Shown: in pieces, positions 9,615-17,068 of the stretch
Numbering within the stretch: position 1 is the stretch's first letter
How the letters are laid out: every line of letters starts with the position of its first letter
NCBI RefSeq assembly: GCF_001648595.1
Contig: NZ_LBAW01000016.1
Location: 43,347 to 107,346, forward strand
DNA: 64,000 bases
Direction of reading: 5' to 3'
Source: Legionella bozemanae
GTDB taxonomy: Bacteria; Pseudomonadota; Gammaproteobacteria; Legionellales; Legionellaceae
The notes under the pieces: model-generated
Told to the model about the DNA's origin: nothing
Databases searched by the model: none
The model's input: only the letters and a program-made list of their open reading frames with translations
Made by a program: the position numbers and the translations under genes

Positions 9615-9994
9615 ACAGTTCCCCTTTTATTTAATAGTTAACATAATACCAACAACTTTCCAATCGGCACCCTAGCATCCGCTTGCAGAAAATTCAATAG
9701 TTCGTATGTTATTGCATAATTTTTATATCAACAAAATCCGAGAGATTATAATGCCTTACTGCAGCTAATATGTATGTAGTAAAAAACTAAGTAGCTTAAA
9801 AAGTATATCCTAATCTAACTAACATTTCATCAAGTCAAAATAAATAAAAAAATGCCAGATTGCCTTATAAATAAATATTGTATCTAAACATGAAAAAAGA
9901 TGGATAAATAATTCCAGTATATTTAATCGTAAGAACCTAGTATTTTAATAAAGCGGGCTATTAAAAAAATAATAAAATTAAGGAGAAAACTTGT
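9615..9994. other. AT-rich divergent intergenic region
   Basis: 380 bp between the divergent DsbA-like gene and the first beta-barrel gene. It must contain both promoters. I see no open frame, repeat or clear hairpin. AAGGAG at 9980-9985 is the ribosome binding site for the downstream gene. Confidence 0.5.
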
Positions 9995-10774
9995 ATGGCT
10001 TTACGGATCACAATTCCTGGTATGGCAATGATTTGTCTGTATTCTTCATTAACTACGGCTGGCGAGTCAGGTATTCAATCCATTTCTTCATCTGGTTTAA
10101 GACCCATGGCAGCAATTTTAGGTGGTTATGCCAACATTAATGCAGGTTCATCAGCAACCTATCTAGGGACAGATGACGATGTTTTTACTTATCATAACTC
10201 TGGAGGAAAAAACTCAGGTTTTATAGGAGCTTTTCTTGGCGCAGAATACCAATTGCCATACTCCGGATTTTTTCTTCAGGGAGGACTGGAATATAATTAT
10301 TTTTGGCCCATATATGTCAGCGGTACTCATACGGTAGGCATAGAACCCGATACCTCAACGCTTTATACATATCAATATCGGTTCGAAACCCAGCAATTGC
10401 TTGTTTCTGCAAGATTACTAGGCACTGTTTATGAGCGATTTCATCCTTATTTAGCAGCAGGAATCGGGGCTGCCTTTAATAATACAAGCAACTACAGCAC
10501 TGCAACAAATGAGACAGGTAGCATTAACCTCACCCCAATTTTTACAGATCATTCACAGACTCAATTTGGCTATAATCTGGGGGCAGGAATAGATACCAAC
10601 ATTAATCAACACTGGCGTTTTGGTGTAGGATACCGATTCAGTGGTTTTGGTAATGCTTCTTTAGGTCGTGGTGAAGTAGTCTTTGATGATTATCATGCAC
10701 CAGTTCCATTTAAAGTAGGTGCGAGCAGTACTTATGCAAATCAGTTCATTGCTCAACTTAGTTATCTGGCCTAA
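9995..10774 (+). CDS. Outer-membrane beta-barrel protein (cassette 1)
   Basis: A 259-aa exported protein with a signal peptide ending around LTTAGES. The mature part has alternating hydrophobic strands with aromatic girdles (FFLQGGLEYNYFW, QFGYNLGAGIDTNINQHWRF, VGYRFSGFG) and ends in an aromatic-rich strand LSYLA, typical of small barrels of the opacity/OmpA-like type. The ATG follows AAGGAG by nine bases. It is 24 bp upstream of the secreted Asp-box gene and probably co-transcribed with it. A distant paralogue (15744-16496, minus strand, C-terminus IHYLA) heads the convergent cassette. Ligand and role are unknown. Confidence 0.78.
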   Translation: MALRITIPGMAMICLYSSLTTAGESGIQSISSSGLRPMAAILGGYANINAGSSATYLGTDDDVFTYHNSGGKNSGFIGAFLGAEYQLPYSGFFLQGGLEYNYFWPIYVSGTHTVGIEPDTSTLYTYQYRFETQQLLVSARLLGTVYERFHPYLAAGIGAAFNNTSNYSTATNETGSINLTPIFTDHSQTQFGYNLGAGIDTNINQHWRFGVGYRFSGFGNASLGRGEVVFDDYHAPVPFKVGASSTYANQFIAQLSYLA

Positions 10775-10798
10775 TTCATAGAAGATAGGAAAATTATT

Positions 10799-12829
10799 AT
10801 GGACAAAAAACACAATATTTCTTTATCGCGCATTTCATGTGCCCTGCTTTCAGTAGTTGTCTCCAGCCAGGTATTGGCAGCCTCCAATTTAACAATTAGC
10901 CCAACACCAGGAACGACAATTCCAACCACAATTTATCCTGGAAGTACCGTCTATGCTTTTTATACTGTAACAAATAATACCCAATCCGCATTGAGTAATT
11001 ATTCATTGCAAGGTTTGCCTGCCACAGTGAAACAAAATACAACCTACAGTGGCTATTGTGCTAATCCAGTAAATCTTGCAGCCCATGCCAGCTGCATTAT
11101 GGAGCTTGATATTACTGGAGAAACCGTTTCAAATTTTGCTCTTTGCCGCGGTTCAAGTTGCACTACTGCTACGACACCTTTGTATGTACTTCGAGCTACG
11201 ACGCCTATGCCTTTAGTTGCTCCCGGGGCATATGATTATCAAGCAGGCGGGTTTGATTATCAAGCAGGCAGGTTCTTTACTGCTCCAGCCCCAGTTTCTC
11301 GTCGTATTGGATATCCCTTAGTTGCAACAAGTTTTAATAATGGATTAAGTTGGTTGTATACCTTATCAAATAATACTGCCCAAGTTCCTGGTGGAATGAG
11401 TGAAGGGGCACTCAACAGCGCACATTGCGTTGGCACTATGTGTATTGCTTCAGGTGCTTATATAAATAGCGCAGGTTTGACCTATCCTTTAATCGCCAGC
11501 AGTACCAATGGTGGTGTCAATTGGACATACCCAGTCTCCAGTTCTCCGGCACTTCCTACAGGGGTTTCGCAAGCGCAATTTGCTACATCATCCTGTTATG
11601 GCAATACCTGTATTGCTGTAGGAGGCTACCAGTTTGGCCAAACTCCCATTCCTACCCTTAAACACGCAACAACTCCATTAGCCGCCACTCGTTTAGGATA
11701 TCCCTTATTAGCAATGAGTACAAATACGGGTATCAATTGGTCGTATGTTATGCCAGGGGCTTTAGCTGCACCTAGTAATGGCGCTATCTTTACCGGCGCA
11801 AGTTGCAGTAGCAAGAGCTGTGTTGCCTCAGGTTCTTATAGTGACATTGATGGGGTTGTTTATCCATTATTAGTTATTACTACGGATAAGGGCGCTCATT
11901 GGTCTTATAAAATTGCAAAAAGCTATCCACAACTACCCAGTGATTTTGAGACTAGTTTTAACAGTAGAGGTGGTAACTTTAATGATTCAAGTTGCAGTGG
12001 TTATTTTTGTGCTGCAGCAGGTTCTTACACTGCATTAAATGCCAGTGGTAATCAGATAATATATCCCTTATTAGCATCCAGCAGTGATGGTGGAACCAGT
12101 TGGTCTTATACGATTACCAGTAGCAATCTGCCACCCAATTTTAATTCCACAGGCGCGGTTCCAAATCCCTTCCCTAGCGGCCACTTCAACAGTGCGAGTT
12201 GCAGTGGAATGAATTGTATCGCTGCAGGTTCATATAATGTATATAACCCTTCAGCGGATATAAATATTCAATACCCAATGCTCGCTTCAAGCCTTAATGG
12301 CGGAATCAGTTGGACTTATCCGATTAACAACGGAAATCCACCACCAAATTTTGATGCAGATGGGTCTCGTCTTTCCCCAGGAGGTCAATTCAACAGTGTT
12401 TCTTGTAACGGAAACATCTGTATTGGTGTAGGATCTTATTTCGCCTATGAAAGCAGTTCTGGCCAAGATGTCAGGTATCCTTTTTTGGCGCTTAGTACAG
12501 ATAGCGGTGCACATTGGTCGTATAAAATTACGAACACCATGCCTCAACTGCCTAATGATTTTGATATGAATGGAGGTGGTTATTTTGACAATGCATACTG
12601 TAATGGTAGCGCGTGTATCGCCTCAGGCGCATATTTTACAACAGGGCGAACCCAGTCCGCATTATTGGCAAGCAGTAATGATGGCGGTATTACATGGGTT
12701 TACACTGTCAGTAGTAATAATCCACCGCTTCCTATCGGAACCACATACCAAAACTCTCGATTCATGGGCAAATCGAACCTTACTGCCAGAACTTTTGCTT
12801 TAAATGCAAAAAATAGGGAATTAAAATAG
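10799..12829 (+). CDS. Secreted Asp-box repeat protein with N-terminal Ig-like domain (cassette 1)
   Basis: A 676-aa exported protein with a signal peptide ending in SQVLAAS. Residues about 30-125 form an Ig-like domain (FYTVTNN... ending NLAAHASCIMELDITGE). The rest carries eight Asp-box motifs (S/T-x-D/N-x-G-x-x-W: SFNNGLSW, STNGGVNW, STNTGINW, TTDKGAHW, SSDGGTSW, SLNGGISW, STDSGAHW, SNDGGITW). Each follows a YPLLAxS-like strand, and seven C-x4-C-x3-G-x-Y elements alternate with them. This suggests a beta-propeller with one Cys pair per blade. A 21-bp tandem repeat (11231-11272) duplicates DYQAG. No catalytic signature is seen. Its 3' end is duplicated at 13270-13398. Confidence 0.78.
   Translation: MDKKHNISLSRISCALLSVVVSSQVLAASNLTISPTPGTTIPTTIYPGSTVYAFYTVTNNTQSALSNYSLQGLPATVKQNTTYSGYCANPVNLAAHASCIMELDITGETVSNFALCRGSSCTTATTPLYVLRATTPMPLVAPGAYDYQAGGFDYQAGRFFTAPAPVSRRIGYPLVATSFNNGLSWLYTLSNNTAQVPGGMSEGALNSAHCVGTMCIASGAYINSAGLTYPLIASSTNGGVNWTYPVSSSPALPTGVSQAQFATSSCYGNTCIAVGGYQFGQTPIPTLKHATTPLAATRLGYPLLAMSTNTGINWSYVMPGALAAPSNGAIFTGASCSSKSCVASGSYSDIDGVVYPLLVITTDKGAHWSYKIAKSYPQLPSDFETSFNSRGGNFNDSSCSGYFCAAAGSYTALNASGNQIIYPLLASSSDGGTSWSYTITSSNLPPNFNSTGAVPNPFPSGHFNSASCSGMNCIAAGSYNVYNPSADINIQYPMLASSLNGGISWTYPINNGNPPPNFDADGSRLSPGGQFNSVSCNGNICIGVGSYFAYESSSGQDVRYPFLALSTDSGAHWSYKITNTMPQLPNDFDMNGGGYFDNAYCNGSACIASGAYFTTGRTQSALLASSNDGGITWVYTVSSNNPPLPIGTTYQNSRFMGKSNLTARTFALNAKNRELK
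11231..11272 (+). repeat. 21-bp in-frame tandem duplication
   Basis: Two copies of TNTGATTATCAAGCAGGCNGG (11231-11251, 11252-11272) encode YDYQAGG and FDYQAGR in the linker before the repeat domain of the Asp-box protein. It is probably a slippage product that keeps the frame. Confidence 0.85.
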
Positions 12830-13262
12830 TTTAACCAAGATATACTTAGCCTGAGCGAAAATAAACTTCGCTCAGGAGATTAAAACCTCCAAAAAGTCAC
12901 TTCTTCGCTTTATTCGAGCTTTATTTACTACCCTATTTCGATAGCTAAATTAGCATAGGCTAAAACAAGCCATTTAACACCATGCTCACTAAACCTCACT
13001 TGAACGCGAGCGTGCGCACCGCTACCTTCTACTGCTAATACTACCCCTTGACCAAATTTTGCATGGGTCACACTTTGGCCCAAAGACAATCCCGAGGTTT
13101 CTGGCGCAATGGAAGGTTTTCGAGATATGACTGGTTCTTGAAATTTCGCCTTGATATATGAATTTCATCCAGTAATTCCTAAGGTAGTTCCCTTAAAAAT
13201 CGTGAGTGTCGATGATATTTTTCTCGTCCGTATTGTCGTCTTATTTCAATATAAGATAGAGC
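12825..13262. repeat. Direct repeat of the uvrD 3' region, left copy
   Basis: About 435 bp matching 16633-17068 at high identity in the same orientation, with a few substitutions and small indels. It includes a hairpin just past the gene end: CCTGAGCGAA...TTCGCTCAGG here and CCTGGGCGAA...TTCGCCCAGG in the other copy, so a paired G-C has become A-T on both arms. Left breakpoint is at the Asp-box gene stop; right breakpoint is near 13262. Confidence 0.9.
12928..13262 (-). pseudogene. Remnant of the uvrD 3' end
   Basis: Encodes the last roughly 110 codons of UvrD on the minus strand, with the stop at 12928-12930. It has small indels (for example a shortened stretch near 13117 and an inserted segment near 13155) that break the frame. 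It has no start, and the homology stops abruptly near 13262. It is not expected to give a functional product. The intact gene is 3.8 kb away at 16738-18906. Confidence 0.88.
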
Positions 13263-13269
13263 GACATGA

Positions 13270-13398
13270 GTTTATACTGTCAGTAGTAATAATCCACCGC
13301 TTCCTTGTTGGAGCTACGTACCTAAGCTCTCAATTCATAGGCAATCAGACCGTACTGCCGCAGCTTTTAATTTAAATGCAAAAAAATAGAAAATTAAA
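13270..13398 (+). pseudogene. Remnant of the Asp-box gene 3' end
   Basis: About 130 bp similar to 12699-12827, the last 43 codons of the Asp-box gene (TVSSNNPPLP..., QNSRFMGKS..., ALNAKNRELK). It begins directly after the uvrD remnant and carries more substitutions than the uvrD repeat, plus a frame shift. It shows that a second copy, or the end of a paralogue, once stood here. Confidence 0.82.
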
Positions 13399-13558
13399 GT
13401 GGAGTTTTGGTTTTTACCCAAGCGGTAATCATGCATGTCAATATCTAGTAGCCTTGTTACTATGCTGAATTCAAAAAATTTAAGTCAGCAGAAATAAAAG
13501 AACTTTGCATCCAAGCTGTTGTAGGTAACAACGGCTTGGATACGGCACTGCCAACAAC
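13399..13558. other. Spacer between remnant and C11 peptidase gene
   Basis: 160 bp without coding potential. An inverted repeat near 13511-13540 (CCAAGCTGTTG...CAACGGCTTGG) could be a terminator for the convergent C11 gene, although the T-tract is poor. Confidence 0.4.
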
Positions 13559-15727
13559 TTAGTACGGTTTAAATGTAGGACTAATAATCAATGCCCCTGT
13601 AATGTCTCCTGCCAGAAAACGAAAGGCATTGTACTCGGATGAGACGCTGCCAAAGGAAACAGTGAATGGAAAATTAACCCTCTTTGTTGTTTGTGTTAAT
13701 TGCCAAGTCGAATTTACTCGTGCATAACTGCGAATATGGAAAGAACTTCTTTGATCTAAAGCAGCAAGTTTCGCCGCAGTATTGCTGCTGCCAATAGCTC
13801 TTTGGAAGCCAACTACTTCAAATTGATTTTGCTGATTCAGTAGGACACTAAGATAACCATCTACACCATCATCTTGAATTAGTGTGACCGGAATTAGAAA
13901 GTTGGTTTCGCCTGGATTACTCGGAGTTGCATCATCTGGGATAAACAATACAGGCACTCCATTCAGTAATGGCCAACTATTCAAGTAAGGAGTTTTAGGA
14001 AAACTAATATTCCAATCGGTCCCAACCGGTATTGCCGTAATGCCTTGGTACTGAATACTGGAATAACAGGGATTGGCAGGCAGAGGATTATTGTTAGAAT
14101 CAAGCAAATTGGTGCAACTTTCATTACCTACAGCCGCATAAAGTTCATTATAATCATTACTTAACCTTGCAGTATAATTTGTTCCATCAAACGCCAAGTC
14201 CGAAAGTATCGCTACCAATGAATTTAGATTATTTAGGTAGAAGGTGCGATAATTACCTACTAAATTAACATACAATTGCGAGAAAAAATTAACTCCATTT
14301 ATAGAGGTTACTTGTGGATATTGAGTTTTATACTGCGCTAAAATTGATGGGAAATAAACGGTTAATCCATAAGAGTCTGCGCGATCGAAACTATTTTTAT
14401 AATATAAAACCGCTTGATTTACTGCAGAGATCACGACTTGTGATGCAGTACTTAGGTTTATATCGGAAGGAAATTGGTTACTGATTCGTTGCACAAACTC
14501 CACAAGGTCCACTAAATCAGTACTGCGATTGTCCCAAACAGAAGTATAATAATCAGCTGCTTTAAAACGATTTTTTGCAATTAATTTCCAGTTCGTAGTA
14601 GTCGTTGTATAAGGGCGAAGAGCAACGGCGAAATTTGTCATTGCCATCCTTAGATTTGATAGCTCACTCGTATCTATTAATGACAAAGTAGTAGATTCTC
14701 CTTCATTTTGCTGAGTATAACCATCAATAATCACCCGCCCAATCTCGTTTCCATTCGCATTTGGATATGCATTTAAATAGGCTAGAAAAGTATCATATTG
14801 CCAGCCACTACCTGGCTCTAGGTCTTCTGAGCCAATAAAATAATGCGTATTGGGGGCAAAACCAGATGCCGTTTCAGCATTACCCATCAGACAAGCGTCA
14901 AACCCGATGATTTCGAAAAGATTACCTGTTTTTGTTGTCACATTATTAATGACAGAAGCTAAGCTATTGATGGCAATTGCCGGTGGTAGCCTGTTTTCAT
15001 CGCCACCATATCCACCATTAGGACCACCACCATGGTTCCAAAAAATAGTAATGTATCGTTCTGCCGGGTAATTTGCCAAGCCCCATTCCAAAAAATCTTG
15101 GATTACATTAGGTGCTGCCATTGGCACACTACCCAGATCTTTTAACTCAACCAGGGAGCCAGGATAAACTATTTGTCGCTTTACAGTTAAATAACCAGGA
15201 GAGTCAGCCCCTCCTGTTTGCACTATAATATTAATATTTTCAGTTGAACCCACTTTTTTCATTTGATTTATGTTAAATGTGGCATACTGATATTTTCTTT
15301 CTAAATCCGACCCAATAATGTAAACAAAAACAGTATACTTGGCTTTACTCACCTTTAATTTTATTGGGCTAGTTAAAGGAGCGCGACCACCATAATTGAT
15401 ACTTAAACGCCGATTTATGTTGGCGGTGGCATTTTTAATAGTGACGCTAATTGCACAACTACCATTAGGAGGCAAACTACTGCCGCAGGTAGTAGTCGTT
15501 TGAGTGACTGATGGGGGTTGAATATCTCCATCATTGACTATCTGAATATTGCGAATGGGTAAACTACGACGGACTACATTATTATGAATCACGTAGTTTA
15601 ATGTTTGTTGTTGACCAATCGCGATATTGTGAATTGTTGGTACAGAAGTAAATGAAACTGGAAGTTCAGCCCAACTTGCAGCAGAACAAAGTAGTAATAA
15701 ACTTAGAGAACTATAAATTCGCATCAT
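13559..15727 (-). CDS. Secreted clostripain-type (C11) cysteine peptidase with N-terminal Ig-like domain (cassette 2)
   Basis: A 722-aa exported protein with the signal peptide ending near ASWAELP. Residues about 25-125 form an Ig-like domain with a Cys pair (TTTTCGSSLPPNGSCAISV), similar in pattern to the N-terminus of the Asp-box protein. The C11 core follows: YIIGSDLERKYQYAT, the catalytic His in IFWNHGGGPNGGYGGDE (about residue 230) and the catalytic Cys in IIGFDACLMGNAETASG (about 275). C11 enzymes usually cleave after basic residues and may self-activate. The last 250 residues form a beta-rich C-terminal region of unknown role. It is 16 bp downstream of a beta-barrel gene, so the two are likely one operon. 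Confidence 0.85.
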   Translation of the reverse strand: MMRIYSSLSLLLLCSAASWAELPVSFTSVPTIHNIAIGQQQTLNYVIHNNVVRRSLPIRNIQIVNDGDIQPPSVTQTTTTCGSSLPPNGSCAISVTIKNATANINRRLSINYGGRAPLTSPIKLKVSKAKYTVFVYIIGSDLERKYQYATFNINQMKKVGSTENINIIVQTGGADSPGYLTVKRQIVYPGSLVELKDLGSVPMAAPNVIQDFLEWGLANYPAERYITIFWNHGGGPNGGYGGDENRLPPAIAINSLASVINNVTTKTGNLFEIIGFDACLMGNAETASGFAPNTHYFIGSEDLEPGSGWQYDTFLAYLNAYPNANGNEIGRVIIDGYTQQNEGESTTLSLIDTSELSNLRMAMTNFAVALRPYTTTTTNWKLIAKNRFKAADYYTSVWDNRSTDLVDLVEFVQRISNQFPSDINLSTASQVVISAVNQAVLYYKNSFDRADSYGLTVYFPSILAQYKTQYPQVTSINGVNFFSQLYVNLVGNYRTFYLNNLNSLVAILSDLAFDGTNYTARLSNDYNELYAAVGNESCTNLLDSNNNPLPANPCYSSIQYQGITAIPVGTDWNISFPKTPYLNSWPLLNGVPVLFIPDDATPSNPGETNFLIPVTLIQDDGVDGYLSVLLNQQNQFEVVGFQRAIGSSNTAAKLAALDQRSSFHIRSYARVNSTWQLTQTTKRVNFPFTVSFGSVSSEYNAFRFLAGDITGALIISPTFKPY

Positions 15728-15743
15728 GCACCTTTATATGAAA

Positions 15744-16496
15744 TTAAGCTAAATAATGGATACCCAGCAACAGGGCATGGGACTCAATGGAGAAGGTGGG
15801 CGCACTGATCATAACTGCCTCACCGTTTAAAAGGCCATCATTGCTTGCGGCTATATGTCCATAATCGGTATAAAGATAACCCAATGAATAAGACAGATGC
15901 TCAGTATAATGAAAGTTAATACCAGTACCTACATTAGCAACAAGTTGTGATGTATTCTTTTTAGATAAAGATAACCCACCACCCAGCTCTTCTTCATTAG
16001 GAAAATCGTGATAGCGTAAACGTGACCATCCTTCCCCAATTCCCCCTATGAGATACAATGAAACGTGTTTATAAGTTAGAACATCTAATGACAATTGAGC
16101 TAAAAGCCGTGTGTTTTCAAAATAAAGTTGATACCGATAATTATCTAGGTTGGTTTGTTCAAATTGATAGACATTCCCATCGGCAATGTTGTCTAAAAAT
16201 CCACTGTAACGAATAGCTAATCCGACCGCAAAAGCATTAAACCAAACTGAATTATTAACCAAAAAGGGCCTCTTATAATAAACCCCAAAACCTAACTCAC
16301 CTGTCGTATTCGCATGCCCTTGACTTAAATTATCTGTTTCAATATCTGTAGGTGTTATGGTTGTCTGAGGAACATTAAACCAGCTGGGGCCACCTTCTAA
16401 CACCCATTCAATACCTGGTTGTGCATTACTTATACCTGTACACGCAATAAAACATGCCATAATCGTTTTTTTATGAAATCGATACTTCCTTTTCAT
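15744..16496 (-). CDS. Outer-membrane beta-barrel protein (cassette 2)
   Basis: A 250-aa exported protein, signal peptide ending near GISNAQPG. The mature part alternates polar and hydrophobic residues in eight or so predicted strands (LGFGVYYKR, SLYLIGGIGEGWSRL, LVANVGTGINFHYTEHLSYS) and ends ALLLGIHYLA. It resembles the cassette 1 barrel in length, strand pattern and C-terminus. It is the first gene of the minus-strand pair, with the C11 peptidase gene 16 bp downstream. AAGGAC lies before the ATG. A role in placing or tethering the co-encoded secreted protein is a guess from synteny alone. Confidence 0.76.
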   Translation of the reverse strand: MKRKYRFHKKTIMACFIACTGISNAQPGIEWVLEGGPSWFNVPQTTITPTDIETDNLSQGHANTTGELGFGVYYKRPFLVNNSVWFNAFAVGLAIRYSGFLDNIADGNVYQFEQTNLDNYRYQLYFENTRLLAQLSLDVLTYKHVSLYLIGGIGEGWSRLRYHDFPNEEELGGGLSLSKKNTSQLVANVGTGINFHYTEHLSYSLGYLYTDYGHIAASNDGLLNGEAVMISAPTFSIESHALLLGIHYLA

Positions 16497-16632
16497 GTTC
16501 GTCCTTGGATCTCTGTAAATAAAAAAGCAATACTTTATTCTATTTCTTTGAAAATTAATACTTTTTTATAATGTCAGGAGGTTATTTGTCGTTCTGGCTT
16601 CTTAAATGGTGAATTCCTCCTGTATTATTCCT

Positions 16633-17068
16633 AATAGTTTAACCAGGATATGTTTAGCCTGGGCGAAAATAAAGTCTTCGCCCAGGAGATTAAAACCTCC
16701 AAAAAGTCACTTCTTCGCTTTATTCGAGCTTTATTTACTACCCTATTTCGATAGCTAAATTAGCATAGGCTAAAACAAGCCATTTGACACCATGCTCACT
16801 AAACTTCACTTGAACGCGAGTGTGCGCACCGCTACCTTCTACTGCTAATACTACCCCTTGACCAAATTTTGCATGAGTCACACTTTGGCCCAAAGACAAT
16901 CCCGAGGTTTCTGGCGCAATGGAAGGTTTATTTCGAGATATAACTGGTGCTTGAAATTTCGCCTTGATACGAATTTCATCCAGTAATTCCTGAGGTAGTT
17001 CCTTTAAAAATCGTGAGGGTCGATGATATTCTTCTCGTCCGTATTGTCGTCTTATTTCAGCATAAGAT
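16633..17068. repeat. Direct repeat of the uvrD 3' region, right copy
   Basis: Original copy of the repeat seen at 12825-13262. It comprises the last roughly 330 bp of intact uvrD plus about 105 bp of flank with hairpin CCTGGGCGAA/TTCGCCCAGG (about 16656-16685). Together the two direct repeats bracket the Asp-box remnant and the C11/beta-barrel cassette. Confidence 0.9.

Noticed and set aside
13151..13375. Plus-strand open frame across the uvrD and Asp-box remnants
   Set aside because: It is a chance fusion created at the breakpoint of two decayed gene ends; the first part is antisense to uvrD.
12825..17068. Composite transposon or prophage at the uvrD end
   Set aside because: No transposase, integrase or terminal inverted repeats are seen; the flanking repeats are pieces of uvrD, so recombination or tandem duplication is the simpler explanation.
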